Of a DNA stretch of 64,000 bases, positions 36,163 to 44,958 are shown piece by piece. Position numbers and translations under genes: made by a program. The notes under the pieces were generated by a model. The model had not been told where the DNA came from. It ran no database searches and saw only the letters and a list, made by a program, of their open reading frames with translations. Numbering within the stretch: position 1 is the first letter of the stretch; the number at the start of each line of letters is the position of its first letter. The stretch is from Pontibacter russatus. GTDB lineage: Bacteria > Bacteroidota > Bacteroidia > Cytophagales > Hymenobacteraceae. The stretch spans positions 3,427,001 to 3,491,000 of the forward strand of contig NZ_CP047984.1 of the NCBI RefSeq assembly GCF_009931655.1. Direction: 5' to 3'.

Positions 36163-37005
36163 ATGACAAAACTATTCTGGGGCATTATGACGGGCATTGC
36201 GCTGCTGGCTACCTCCTGCGACAAATCCGCGGCACCTGATCCGGCTCCGGCAGATCAGCCTGCTGATAAAACAGACACGCTGGCCTCGCTGAAGGTGATG
36301 TCTTACAATATCCACCATTGCAACCCTCCGTCAAAACCGGACTATATAGATATAAACGCTATCGTGGGTGTGGTAAAGGCTCAAAAGCCGGACCTGCTGG
36401 CGCTGCAGGAAGTGGATGTGAACACGTCGCGCTCCGGCGCGCTGAACCAGGCGCAGGAGATAGCGAACAAGCTGCACATGCGCTACTTTTTCGGTAAGGC
36501 GATAGATTACCAGGGCGGCGCCTACGGCGTGGCCATCCTGTCCAAGTATCCACTGGCCGAAACAACTGTACACCGGCTTCCGGTAAAAGCCGGTACAGAG
36601 GGCGAGCCCCGGGTTATGGCTACCGCAAAAGTAACGCTGCCCGACGGAACGACTATGCGGTTTGGCAGCACCCACCTCGATGCGCAGTCTGACCCGGCAA
36701 ACAGGCAGTTGCAGGTAAGGGCGATATCGGATATAGCCGCCGGTGAAAGCCTGCCCTTTATTATTGCGGGAGATTTTAACGCGACGCCTGACTCTGATGT
36801 TATTAACGCCCTGGACAGCCAGTTTAAAAGGACCTGCCAGGTCTGCGCACCCACTATTCCGGCCTCAAACCCATCCAAAGCTATCGACTTTATCGCCTAC
36901 AGGCATCCGGCAAACAAATTTGATGTGGCAGGTCATCAGGTGGTAAGCGAGCCATATGCGTCCGACCACAGGCCTGTGGTGGCTGTTATAAAAATCGAAA
37001 AATGA
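36163..37005 (+). CDS. EEP-fold phosphodiesterase lipoprotein, copy 1
   Basis: A 280-residue lipoprotein of the endonuclease/exonuclease/phosphatase superfamily. The ATG at 36163 gives MTKLFWGIMTGIALLATSC19, a lipobox. Catalytic segments are visible: MSYNIHH (Asn), LLALQEVDVNT (metal-binding Glu), STHLDA, IIAGDFNATPDS (Asp/Asn) and ASDHRPVVAVI (terminal Asp-His). The fold hydrolyses phosphodiesters or phosphomonoesters in lipids, inositol phosphates or nucleic acids. It belongs to the SusCD unit and is a close paralogue of the next gene. Confidence 0.88.
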   Translation: MTKLFWGIMTGIALLATSCDKSAAPDPAPADQPADKTDTLASLKVMSYNIHHCNPPSKPDYIDINAIVGVVKAQKPDLLALQEVDVNTSRSGALNQAQEIANKLHMRYFFGKAIDYQGGAYGVAILSKYPLAETTVHRLPVKAGTEGEPRVMATAKVTLPDGTTMRFGSTHLDAQSDPANRQLQVRAISDIAAGESLPFIIAGDFNATPDSDVINALDSQFKRTCQVCAPTIPASNPSKAIDFIAYRHPANKFDVAGHQVVSEPYASDHRPVVAVIKIEK

Positions 37006-37283
37006 ACCCGGAAATAGTTGCCTTCTGATGCGAATCCGGAGATTGGCTTTGCGCTTATGCAAGGAACGCAGTTACGGCGGGCCCGAGGAGAATGTTTTGC
37101 TTTGGCTGTCTGTGGCCGCTGCGCGTGCTTCAGGGCTGCCATCCAAAGAGTATCGGGTAAACAGCCCAAGCCTGTCAGACCAGCGCACAGCCAAATCATA
37201 TCGCACAGCCAACGCGGCCTTTCCGGGTACTGCAAACAAAAGACCCAGACATCATCAATAAACCTGTTATTTATATATCCAGC

Positions 37284-38099
37284 ATGAAAAATAGTGATTT
37301 TTACCTCGCAGCCTTACTTGGCATAGTCGTATTCCTGGCGTCCTGTTACGGAAAACAGTCCTCTTCTGCAAAGGAGGAGAAGCAACTGCGGGTCATGACT
37401 TACAACATCCACCATGCCAACCCGCCGAGCAAGGCGGAGGCCGGGGATATAGACATTGACGCCATCGCAGCCGTCATCCGGAAGGAAAACCCCGACTTGG
37501 TTGCCCTGCAGGAGGTGGATGTTAACACGCAGCGCTCAGGCAAAGTCAACCAGGCCAAGGCGATAGCCGAGAAACTGGGGATGGAGGCCTTCTTCGGCCG
37601 GGCCATCGACCACCAGGGCGGCTACTACGGCGTAGCCATACTCTCCAAGTACCCACTAACGGAGACGAAGGTGACGCCTTTGCCGGAAGACGCGGCGCCC
37701 GCGTCGGAAGACCGCGTGCTGGCCTCTGCAAAAGTCAGGCTGCCCGGCGGCATGGTCATCCGCTTCGGCAGCACGCACCTGGACGTGGTGAACCCCGAAA
37801 ACCGGGAGCAGCAGGTGCGGGCCATCAACGGAATAGCCGCGGAAGATGCCGTGCCTTTCATCGTGGCGGGAGATTTCAACGCCGTGCCCGGAAGCGGGGC
37901 CATCCTTGAGCTGGACAAGACCTTTACCCGCACCTGCACCGCCGACTGCGCGCCGACCATTCCGGTAGACAAACCGGACAGGACGATTGACTTCATCGCC
38001 TTCTCGAAAGGCTCGCCCTTCGAGGTGGTGTCGCAGAAAGTGATACCGGAAAGGTATGCCTCAGACCACCTGCCCGTCGTGGCGACCCTGCGCTACTAA
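37284..38099 (+). CDS. EEP-fold phosphodiesterase lipoprotein, copy 2
   Basis: A 271-residue paralogue of the preceding protein: lipobox FLASC21, then MTYNIHHANPPSK, LVALQEVDVNTQRSGKVNQA, STHLDV, IVAGDFNAVPGSG and ASDHLPVVATL. The catalytic residues are intact. The strong sequence likeness to copy 1 (for example IHH.NPPSK and QEVDVNT.RSG) shows a tandem duplication. It ends the plus-strand SusCD unit; 278 bases separate the copies, without another gene. Confidence 0.88.
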   Translation: MKNSDFYLAALLGIVVFLASCYGKQSSSAKEEKQLRVMTYNIHHANPPSKAEAGDIDIDAIAAVIRKENPDLVALQEVDVNTQRSGKVNQAKAIAEKLGMEAFFGRAIDHQGGYYGVAILSKYPLTETKVTPLPEDAAPASEDRVLASAKVRLPGGMVIRFGSTHLDVVNPENREQQVRAINGIAAEDAVPFIVAGDFNAVPGSGAILELDKTFTRTCTADCAPTIPVDKPDRTIDFIAFSKGSPFEVVSQKVIPERYASDHLPVVATLRY

Positions 38100-38175
38100 C
38101 AGCGCCCCGGCCTAAGGCTTATATAGGGGATTCCTCCTGCGTGGCCACGCGGTTTAGCTGTTGCTGACGGTACAA

Positions 38176-38237
38176 AAGGCAAGAGCCGCTGCATCGATGG
38201 GAAAAGGTTTTATCCCTGATGCAACGGCTCTTGCCTT
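38176..38237 (-). terminator. Terminator of the NO reductase gene
   Basis: Outer arms AAGGCAAGAGCCG (from 38176) and CGGCTCTTGCCTT (to 38237) with a nested GGGA..AAAACC..TTTT..TCCC stem. It lies 20 bases beyond the qNor stop on the minus strand and would also end the plus-strand SusCD unit. Confidence 0.8.
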
Positions 38238-38257
38238 CTACGCAACCTGACGATGGT

Positions 38258-40558
38258 CTACCTGGTGCCCTCTTTTGATTTCACGCTGGGGTAGTCTTCC
38301 ATGGAAACGTCAGTGTCCTCTTCCAGGGACCAGCCTGTTTTCAGGCCGATGATAAACCAGGCCAGCGCAACCACGCCTCCCGCGAAGATGGTGTCGCCCA
38401 CCACGCGCAGCCAGCGCAGGATTTCCATGGTGTCGGTTTGCATGAACTCCATGGAACGTGCGTACCACAGGCCGTACTCCACGCTGGCCCAGGTCTGGAG
38501 CAACCCGATGGGCAGCACGCTGATGAGCACCATCAGCATCAGCCCCACGTTGATGGACCAGAATGCGAAGCTGATCACGCCATCTTTCCAGCGGCGGCGG
38601 GCGGAGAGGCCTTTGAGCACGAACAGCATCAAGCCGATACCCAGCACGCCATATACCCCGAACAGGGCGGTGTGCGCATGCACCGGCGTCGTGTTGAGCC
38701 CCTGCATATAGTAGAGCGCAATCGGCGGGTTGATGACGAAACCGAACACACCCGCTCCCACCAGGTTCCAGAAGGCCACGGCGATGAAGCAGTAGATGGG
38801 CCACTTATATGCCTTTATCCATTGGGTGGCGCGGCTGATCTGGAGGTTGTGGTAGGCCTCGAAGCCGATGAGCACCAGCGGCACCACTTCCAGGGCGCTG
38901 AAGGTGGCACCCAGCGCCATCACCGAGGTGGGCGTGCCGCTGAAGTACAGGTGGTGGAACGTGCCGATGATGCCGCCGAACAGGAAGATGATGGTGGAGA
39001 ACAGCACGGTGGCCGTCGCCATTTTCGTCTCCAGCAGGCCCATGCGCACAAACAGGAACGCAATCACCACGGTGGCAAACACCTCGAAGAAGCCCTCTAC
39101 CCACAGGTGCACTACCCACCATCTCCAATATTCAGCTATGGCCAGGTTCGTGTGCTGGCCCCACATCAGGCCGGAGGCGTAGAAGATGGCGATGGCGGCA
39201 GAGGATATGAGGAACATGCCCAGCAGGTGGCGGCCCTCCACGTCGTTGCGGAAAGCAGGCATGATGGCGCGCACCATCAGGCCAAGCCACAGGAACAGGC
39301 CCACCAGCAGGAAGATTTGCCAGAAGCGGCCCAGGTCCACGTACTCATAGCCCTGGTGGCCGAACCAGAAGTTTTCAGTGTAACCCAGCTTCTGCATCAC
39401 GCCATACCACTGCCCGGCCAGCGAACCCGCCACGATAATGAGCAGGCATATGAACAGGAAATCAACGCCCAGTTTCTGGAACTTCGGCTCATGGCCCGAC
39501 ACGGCCGGGGCTATATATAAACCGGTGGCCAGCCACGAGGTGGCAATCCAGAAGATGGCGAGCTGCACGTGCCAGGTGCGGGTGATGGAGTAGGGCAGAT
39601 AATCAGCCAGCGGGAAGCCATACAGGGCCTGCCCCTCTACGCCGTAGTGCGCCGTCACCACGCCCAGGGTTACCTGCACCAGTATCAGGGCCGTCACTAT
39701 CCAGAAGTACTTCAGCGTCGCCTTCATAGACGGCGTGGCCTTCAGGCCCAGCAGCGGGTCCTGCTTCGGCAGCCTGGAGTGGTCAATCTCATCCTCCTTG
39801 TTGGAGGCATAGTAATAGGCCAGCAAACCGACACCCGCAATCAGGATAATGACGCTGAAGCCCGTCCAGATGATGAGGTCGGAGCTGGGCTCGTTGGCCA
39901 CCAGTTTCTCGGCGGGCCAGTTGTTGGTATAGGTAATCGCGAGGCCGGGGCGCTCGGTCACGCAGGCCCAGGATGTCCAGAAGAAGAAGGCGTTCAGCTT
40001 GCGCATGCGCTCCGGGTCCTTCACGGTGTTGTCGGCCATGGCGTAGGCGTCGCGGTAATTTGCCAGCGCCGGGTCGTCGGTAAAGAGGGCGGTGTAATGC
40101 GCGCTCACGCCAGCGATGGCCTCGGCGCGCAGGTCGGAGATGGTGAGCACGCCTGTCGCCGGGTCGTAGGTGTTGGCGCGTATCTGCTTCTGCAGGCGGG
40201 CCTGCAGCATGGCCTGCAGCTCCTCGTCCAACTCATCGTGCTTCACGCCTTTCTCCTGCATCGCCCAGGTGTCGAGGAAGAACATGGCCTCCTTGTGCAG
40301 CCACTCGGCGCTCCAGTCGGGCGCTACGTAGGCGCCGTGGCCCCATATAGACCCCAGTTCCTGCCCGCCGACGGACTGCCACACGTTCTGCCCGTCCTGG
40401 ATGTCTTCCAGCGTAAAGATGACCTTGCCGGAGGCAGTCACGACTTGTTTCGGAATGGGAGGAGCCTCCCGGTAAATCTCGGAGCCATAGTACCCGAGCA
40501 CGGCAAAGGAGCCGACGATGACGGCGATAAATCCCAGCCAGAGTTTGCTGTATTTCAT
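38258..40558 (-). CDS. norZ: Quinol-dependent nitric oxide reductase (qNor)
   Basis: A 766-residue single-subunit NO reductase converting 2 NO to N2O with quinol electrons in the inner membrane. The N-terminal extension typical of qNor is present: one helix, then a periplasmic domain with QDGQNVWQSVGGQELGSIWGHGAYVAPDWSAEWLH. A NorB-like core of about twelve helices follows, with heme and iron ligands in TRTWHVQLAIFWIATSWLA, LWVEGFFEVFATVVIAF, GTFHHLYFSG and LNTTPVHAHTALFGVYGVLG. The cytochrome c subunit NorC is not needed. Expression probably depends on the palindrome at 40988-40999. A long, gene-poor stretch of 390 nt lies between that promoter and the start codon. Confidence 0.95.
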   Translation of the reverse strand: MKYSKLWLGFIAVIVGSFAVLGYYGSEIYREAPPIPKQVVTASGKVIFTLEDIQDGQNVWQSVGGQELGSIWGHGAYVAPDWSAEWLHKEAMFFLDTWAMQEKGVKHDELDEELQAMLQARLQKQIRANTYDPATGVLTISDLRAEAIAGVSAHYTALFTDDPALANYRDAYAMADNTVKDPERMRKLNAFFFWTSWACVTERPGLAITYTNNWPAEKLVANEPSSDLIIWTGFSVIILIAGVGLLAYYYASNKEDEIDHSRLPKQDPLLGLKATPSMKATLKYFWIVTALILVQVTLGVVTAHYGVEGQALYGFPLADYLPYSITRTWHVQLAIFWIATSWLATGLYIAPAVSGHEPKFQKLGVDFLFICLLIIVAGSLAGQWYGVMQKLGYTENFWFGHQGYEYVDLGRFWQIFLLVGLFLWLGLMVRAIMPAFRNDVEGRHLLGMFLISSAAIAIFYASGLMWGQHTNLAIAEYWRWWVVHLWVEGFFEVFATVVIAFLFVRMGLLETKMATATVLFSTIIFLFGGIIGTFHHLYFSGTPTSVMALGATFSALEVVPLVLIGFEAYHNLQISRATQWIKAYKWPIYCFIAVAFWNLVGAGVFGFVINPPIALYYMQGLNTTPVHAHTALFGVYGVLGIGLMLFVLKGLSARRRWKDGVISFAFWSINVGLMLMVLISVLPIGLLQTWASVEYGLWYARSMEFMQTDTMEILRWLRVVGDTIFAGGVVALAWFIIGLKTGWSLEEDTDVSMEDYPSVKSKEGTR

Positions 40559-41209
40559 GGTGATAAAAAATTAAGTGTTTGTTGCTGATTCAAAGGTTGG
40601 GGTTTAGGTAAAAGTGCTTGTACGGGTTTCCTGCTCCAGGCAAAAAGGTCAGGGCGGCCTGTCTCATGGGCATTCTGGTAACAATAGCCCGAGGCGCTCT
40701 GGCGGCAGCCGGGCGCAGGACGGTGGGCAATTGCTGCTGTCGCTGCGTCTCTCTTCTGTACTGCTTTTTGAGATAGCGCTTGCCCTCGCAGCGAGCGCCG
40801 GACACCTGCCGCTGCTCGCACAGGTGACTAGCCATATAGGTGCGGCTTGACTGGTGTAGTATATGGATGCCCGTCTTGTGCAGGGGCTGAGCTACGGCTG
40901 CTACCTTCAGTATATATAAAACGAGCCGATACATCCCTTTACCATCATTCTATGCTCAAAGGTCTACAGCGTCAGAGGGAGAAAAAATGACAAAGGTCAT
41001 ATATAAAAGAGATTAAGGTCTTTTATTAAAATCGCAGGGCGCGATACATTTGTACAGTAATCAAACACCAAAATTGTATCGATAATCAAATGCCAGGGCC
41101 ATGAAAAAATAGGAGGAAGTCGAGCAACTGCTGTTGAAAGCAATAACAGCCGTGCTCCTGATTCGTACAGAGGGGCGAATCACAGTTAAAGAACCTAAAA
41201 TCGAAAAAC
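40559..41209. other. Divergent nor/nos control region
   Basis: Holds the shared operator and promoters listed at 40957-41052. A minus-strand frame of 114 codons (40590-40934) starts directly after the nor-side promoter but has a Gln/Arg-rich, untypical composition; it could be a leader peptide or chance. A second stem with arms ATAAAAGA and TCTTTTAT (41003-41026) lies between the operator and the nos-side -7 box. Confidence 0.5.
40957..41052. promoter_or_regulatory. Shared Crp/Fnr-type operator between nor and nos, two -7 boxes
   Basis: Palindrome TGACAAAGGTCA (40988-40999, centre 40993.5). On the minus strand GACCTTTG (plus CAAAGGTC, 40957-40964, centre 40960.5; one mismatch to TAnnTTTG) is 33 nt away, serving norZ. 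On the plus strand TACATTTG (41045-41052, centre 41048.5; exact match) is 55 nt away, serving the nos operon. These correspond to class II and class I activator positions. Confidence 0.75.
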
Positions 41210-41734
41210 ATGAAAAATCAAGCCGAGAAAGTGAAAAAAATGATAATGAAGCCTTTGCAATTTGGAGCAGTGGCCCTGCTTTGTGGTGCAATGTTGGTTG
41301 GTTGCTCCTCCGGAGACACTGAAAATACTGCTGCAGACGAGCAGGAAGAGGTAGGGCTGGCCAGCCAGGCCGCTGAGGCACCTGTAGAGGATGATGGCAA
41401 AGGCGTGGGCCCGGTTAAAACAGTAGAGGTGGGAGAGGGTATAGACGAGGCGCTTGCCGCCGAGGGCAAGACCATCTTTGAGGGCAAGTGCTCTGCCTGC
41501 CACCAGCTGACCGACCAGAAAATAGTAGGGCCTGGCCTGGCCGGCGTTACGGAGCGCCGCAAGCCGGAGTGGATCATGAACATGATCATCAACCCGGAGG
41601 TGATGACCAAGGAAGACCCTACTGCCAAGAAACTGCTGGGCGAGCACCTGACCCAGATGACAAACCAGAACATTACGGAAGAAGACGCCCGCGCGCTGCT
41701 GGAGTTCCTGCGGCAAAACGACACTAAAGGTTAA
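41210..41734 (+). CDS. Cytochrome c lipoprotein of the nos operon
   Basis: A 174-residue monoheme cytochrome c. It has a lipobox (AMLVGC32) and an acidic linker, then the heme motif C94-S-A-C97-H98 and a probable Met axial ligand in the MTNQNITEEDARALLEFLRQ region. It precedes nosZ by 26 bases. Membrane-anchored cytochromes of this type pass electrons to Sec-type NosZ in Bacteroidota nos operons; that role is inferred from position. Confidence 0.88.
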   Translation: MKNQAEKVKKMIMKPLQFGAVALLCGAMLVGCSSGDTENTAADEQEEVGLASQAAEAPVEDDGKGVGPVKTVEVGEGIDEALAAEGKTIFEGKCSACHQLTDQKIVGPGLAGVTERRKPEWIMNMIINPEVMTKEDPTAKKLLGEHLTQMTNQNITEEDARALLEFLRQNDTKG

Positions 41735-41760
41735 ATAAAATCCTAAACCCATATATCATT

Positions 41761-43800
41761 ATGGAAACCCTGATCAACAAATTGAAAAAGGCGGCGCCCA
41801 GGGCAACGCTCCTGATGGCCCTGGCAGCCGGTTCAACGCTGCAAAGCTGTGGCGACCCCGACACTAAAGGCAACGCGAAGGACGATGCCGTCGCTTCCAA
41901 CGCCGCCGAGGCCGTGTATGTGGCGCCGGGCGAGCACGATGAGCTGTACTCCTTCCTGTCGGGCGGCTTCAACGGGCAGGTGTCCGTATATGGCCTTCCT
42001 TCCGGCAGGCTGCTGAAAATCATCCCGGTTTTCACGCAGTTCGCGGAGAACGGCTACGGCTACAACGAAGAGTCGAAGGCGATGCTGCAGACCTCGCACG
42101 GCTTTGTGCCCTGGGATGACCTGCACCACCCCAAGCTGTCCCGCACAGACGGTATGGCTGACGGCCGCTGGCTCTTCGTGAACGGCAACAACACGCCCCG
42201 CGTGGCCCGCGTGGACCTGAAGACGTTCGAGACCGTGGAGATCATGGAAATCCCGAACAGCGCCGGTAACCACTGCTCGCCCTACCCGACCAACAACAAC
42301 GAGTATGTGCTGGCCGGAACGCGCTTCAGCGTGCCCCTCGACATGAAGGGCGGAACGCAGGACGTGAGCCTGAGCGATTACAAAGACAAGTTCAGGGGTT
42401 CCATCTCTTTCATCAAGGTAGACCCGGAGCACGGCGATATGGAGCTGGACTTCCAGATACTGGTGCCTGGCTTCGACTATGACCTGGCCAACGGCGGGAA
42501 GGGCCCATCCAACGACTGGGTGTTCTTCACTACCTACAACACCGAGAAGTCCGCCACGCTGAAGGAGCTGGGCGCGTCTCAGAACGACCGGGACTACCTG
42601 GCGGCGATTAACTGGAAACTGGCAGCCAAGTATGCGGCAGAAGGCAAGGCGAAAGAAATGCCCGCCAACTACTACCACAACAAGATGGACCACGGCTCCC
42701 ACACCGCCAAGTCTACGGTGAAGAAGACGGTTCGCTACCTGCTGCCCGAAGACTGCCCGGGCATGATGTACCTGCTGCCTGCGCCCAAGTCTCCGCACGG
42801 TATCGACGTGGACCCGACCGGCGAGTATATGGTGGTGAACGGTAAGCTGGCTTCTTCGCTGCCGGTGTTCTCCTTCTCCAAAATGCAGAAGGCCATCGAA
42901 GACAAGGACTTTGACGGTGAGGTGAACGGTATTCCGGTGCTCAAGTATGAGTCTGTGCTGAAAGGCGAAGTGAAGGAGCCGGGCCTCGGGCCACTGCACA
43001 CCGAGTTCGATGGCAAGGGCAATGCGTACTCTACCATGTTCGTGTCTTCTGAGGTGGTGAAATGGAGCCTGGAAGACCTGCAGGTAAAAGACAGGATGCC
43101 GGTGTACTACTCTCCCGGCCACCTGATGATACCTGGTGGCGACACCAGAGAACCCTACGGCAAGTATATGGTGGTGATGAACAAAATCACAAAAGACCGC
43201 TTCCTGCCAACCGGCCCCGAGTTAATGCACTCTGCCCAGCTGATAGACATCAGCGGCGAGAAGATGAAGATGATTCTGGACTTCCCAACGGTGGCAGAGC
43301 CGCACTACGCACAGGCGATCAAAGCTGACCTGGTGGCCCCGAACAGCGTGAAATTCTTTAAGCTGGACGAGAACACCCACCCGGAGGCGGTGAAGAACGA
43401 GAAAGACGTGAGCATGACCCGCAACGGCAGGACGGTGAAAGTAAACATGACCTCCATCCGGAGCCACTTTACACCTGACAACATCGAGGGTGTGCAGGTG
43501 GGCGACACGGTGCTCTTCCACGTGACGAACCTGGAGCAGGACTGGGATGTGCCGCACGGATTCGCGGTGATGGGGGCCAACAACGCCGAGACGCTTATCA
43601 TGCCGGGCGCCACTCAGACCCTGCGATGGGTGCCGAAGCAGGCCGGTATCTTCCCCTTCTACTGTACTGACTTCTGCTCTGCGCTTCACCAGGAGATGCA
43701 GGGATACGTCAGGGTTTCTCCGAGAGGATCAAACGTGCCGATTACGTTCTCTACCGGAGAGAAAAAGCCGGTACCACCAGCCTCAGCCTCTGTCAACTAA
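41761..43800 (+). CDS. nosZ: Nitrous-oxide reductase, Sec-type clade II
   Basis: A 679-residue copper enzyme reducing N2O to N2 in the periplasm. There is no twin-arginine signal; instead MALAAGSTLQSC30 resembles a lipobox, so the enzyme may be lipid-anchored. The seven-bladed propeller carries CuZ histidines in DDLHHPKLS, GNHCSP, CPHGI-equivalent KSPHGIDVDPTGEY and LGPLHTEFDGKG. The C-terminal cupredoxin CuA site is C635-T-D-F-C639-S-A-L-H643-Q-E-M646. The signal type and operon content (no nosR) place it in clade II. It is followed by a hairpin and the accessory genes. Confidence 0.96.
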   Translation: METLINKLKKAAPRATLLMALAAGSTLQSCGDPDTKGNAKDDAVASNAAEAVYVAPGEHDELYSFLSGGFNGQVSVYGLPSGRLLKIIPVFTQFAENGYGYNEESKAMLQTSHGFVPWDDLHHPKLSRTDGMADGRWLFVNGNNTPRVARVDLKTFETVEIMEIPNSAGNHCSPYPTNNNEYVLAGTRFSVPLDMKGGTQDVSLSDYKDKFRGSISFIKVDPEHGDMELDFQILVPGFDYDLANGGKGPSNDWVFFTTYNTEKSATLKELGASQNDRDYLAAINWKLAAKYAAEGKAKEMPANYYHNKMDHGSHTAKSTVKKTVRYLLPEDCPGMMYLLPAPKSPHGIDVDPTGEYMVVNGKLASSLPVFSFSKMQKAIEDKDFDGEVNGIPVLKYESVLKGEVKEPGLGPLHTEFDGKGNAYSTMFVSSEVVKWSLEDLQVKDRMPVYYSPGHLMIPGGDTREPYGKYMVVMNKITKDRFLPTGPELMHSAQLIDISGEKMKMILDFPTVAEPHYAQAIKADLVAPNSVKFFKLDENTHPEAVKNEKDVSMTRNGRTVKVNMTSIRSHFTPDNIEGVQVGDTVLFHVTNLEQDWDVPHGFAVMGANNAETLIMPGATQTLRWVPKQAGIFPFYCTDFCSALHQEMQGYVRVSPRGSNVPITFSTGEKKPVPPASASVN

Positions 43801-43821
43801 GGCTTAGCTGGGCAAAACAAT

Positions 43822-43845
43822 GGAGGTTGCCCGGTGGCAACCTCC
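43822..43845 (+). terminator. Intra-operon hairpin after nosZ
   Basis: GGAGGTTGCC (43822-43831) and GGCAACCTCC (43836-43845) pair perfectly around a 4-nt loop, followed within a few bases by TGTTTTAA. It probably causes partial termination, or protects nosZ mRNA, lowering expression of the maturation genes relative to nosZ. Confidence 0.7.
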
Positions 43846-43882
43846 GCTGTTTTAACACTTTTTCACCTTAAAATTTAAGAGG

Positions 43883-44497
43883 ATGAAAGCTTACAATAAA
43901 ATTTTAATGATTGTCGCCGCACTGTCACTTGGCCTGTTGTTTCTCTTCCCGATGTGGAAGATTTACCTCGAGGCCCCCCAGTACCCGGAAGGGCTGGAAC
44001 TTCATATATGGGTGAACAAACTCGCGGGCAGCTCCGAGAGCGTGCTTCAAAACTTCAATATCCTGAACCACTACATCGGCATGGAACCCATACACGCCGA
44101 GTCTTTCAAAGAGCTGAAGGTGATGCCGTATGTTATTGCCTTTTTTATGGTGACGGGCGTTATCATCGCCCTGATAGGCAAAAGACGGCTGGTGCTGTAC
44201 TGGACTTCGCTGCTGATGGTTGCCGGTGCCGTGGGCATAGCCGACTTTTATATGTGGCTGCACAAGTTCGGAACCAACCTGAACCCGGAAGCGCCCATCA
44301 AGGTGCCGGGCATGACCTATATACCGCCCTTGCTCGGGAATAAGCAGTTGCTTAACTTCGATGCCTTATCGTTGCCGGGCCTGGGCAGCCTGGGTGTTTT
44401 CCTGGCTGTGCTGCTTGCCGGGCTGGTGTATTACTTCAGCCGCAGGAGCGCTGCGAGCTCAGCCTATACCCGTCATCTAAACAGTGTGCTGGTATGA
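43883..44497 (+). CDS. Four-helix membrane protein of the nos cluster
   Basis: A 204-residue integral membrane protein with helices at about 5-25, 86-105, 110-134 and 170-190. The first periplasmic loop includes LELHIWVNKLAGSSESVLQNFNILNHYIGMEPI and the second LHKFGTNLNPEAPIKVPGMTYIPPLLGNKQLLNF. Genes of this type sit between nosZ and nosL in clade II operons; the biochemical role is not established to my knowledge. The His/Met-containing loops could handle copper or help electron transfer. Its stop overlaps the nosL start by four bases. Confidence 0.75.
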   Translation: MKAYNKILMIVAALSLGLLFLFPMWKIYLEAPQYPEGLELHIWVNKLAGSSESVLQNFNILNHYIGMEPIHAESFKELKVMPYVIAFFMVTGVIIALIGKRRLVLYWTSLLMVAGAVGIADFYMWLHKFGTNLNPEAPIKVPGMTYIPPLLGNKQLLNFDALSLPGLGSLGVFLAVLLAGLVYYFSRRSAASSAYTRHLNSVLV

Positions 44498-44958
44498 AAA
44501 AGTCAGTTGAGTATTTAACGGGCCTGCTGCTCCTGCTTCTTTTGCTGGCAGGCTGCAAGGTGGAGCCGAAGCCGATTGCCTACGGGGCCGCCAACTGCGC
44601 CCACTGCAGCATGACCGTGGCTGACAACCGCTATGGCGCAGAACTGGTAAACGACAAGGGCAAGGCGTACTTCTTCGACTCTGCCGAGTGCCTGGCCGCC
44701 TATATAAACGAGCAGCCGGAGCAGGGCCAGAAAGCGGCTTTTCTGCTGGTAACGGACTATGCCAGGCCCGGCCAGCTGGTTGATGCCAGGGCCGCTTACT
44801 TCCTGCAGAGCGAGGCGCTGCCAAGCCCGATGGGCATGAACCTGACTGCGCTGGCAGACGCGGCAACCGCAGGAAAAATGCAGCAGGAACACGGCGGGCA
44901 GGTGCTCGACTGGGACCAGGTGCTTTTAGCCGTTCGAAACGATGAGAAACTTCAGTAA
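44494..44958 (+). CDS. nosL: NosL copper-delivery lipoprotein
   Basis: A 154-residue lipoprotein (LLAGC21) with the NosL signature GAANC35-A-H-C38-S-M40 and AYFFDSAECLAAYI. NosL binds Cu(I) and supplies the CuZ cluster of NosZ in the periplasm. It overlaps the previous gene by 4 bases and the next (nosD) by 17, showing tight translational coupling. Confidence 0.93.
   Translation: MKKSVEYLTGLLLLLLLLAGCKVEPKPIAYGAANCAHCSMTVADNRYGAELVNDKGKAYFFDSAECLAAYINEQPEQGQKAAFLLVTDYARPGQLVDARAAYFLQSEALPSPMGMNLTALADAATAGKMQQEHGGQVLDWDQVLLAVRNDEKLQ

Noticed and set aside
40591-40598. CAAAGGTT as a promoter box close to norZ
   Set aside because: One mismatch, and no palindrome at 33 or 55 nt upstream; the box at 40957 fits the operator better.
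40590-40934. 114-codon minus-strand frame between the nor promoter and norZ
   Set aside because: Well placed just downstream of the promoter, but its Gln/Arg/Ala-rich composition and lack of motif make chance more likely; kept only as a remark.
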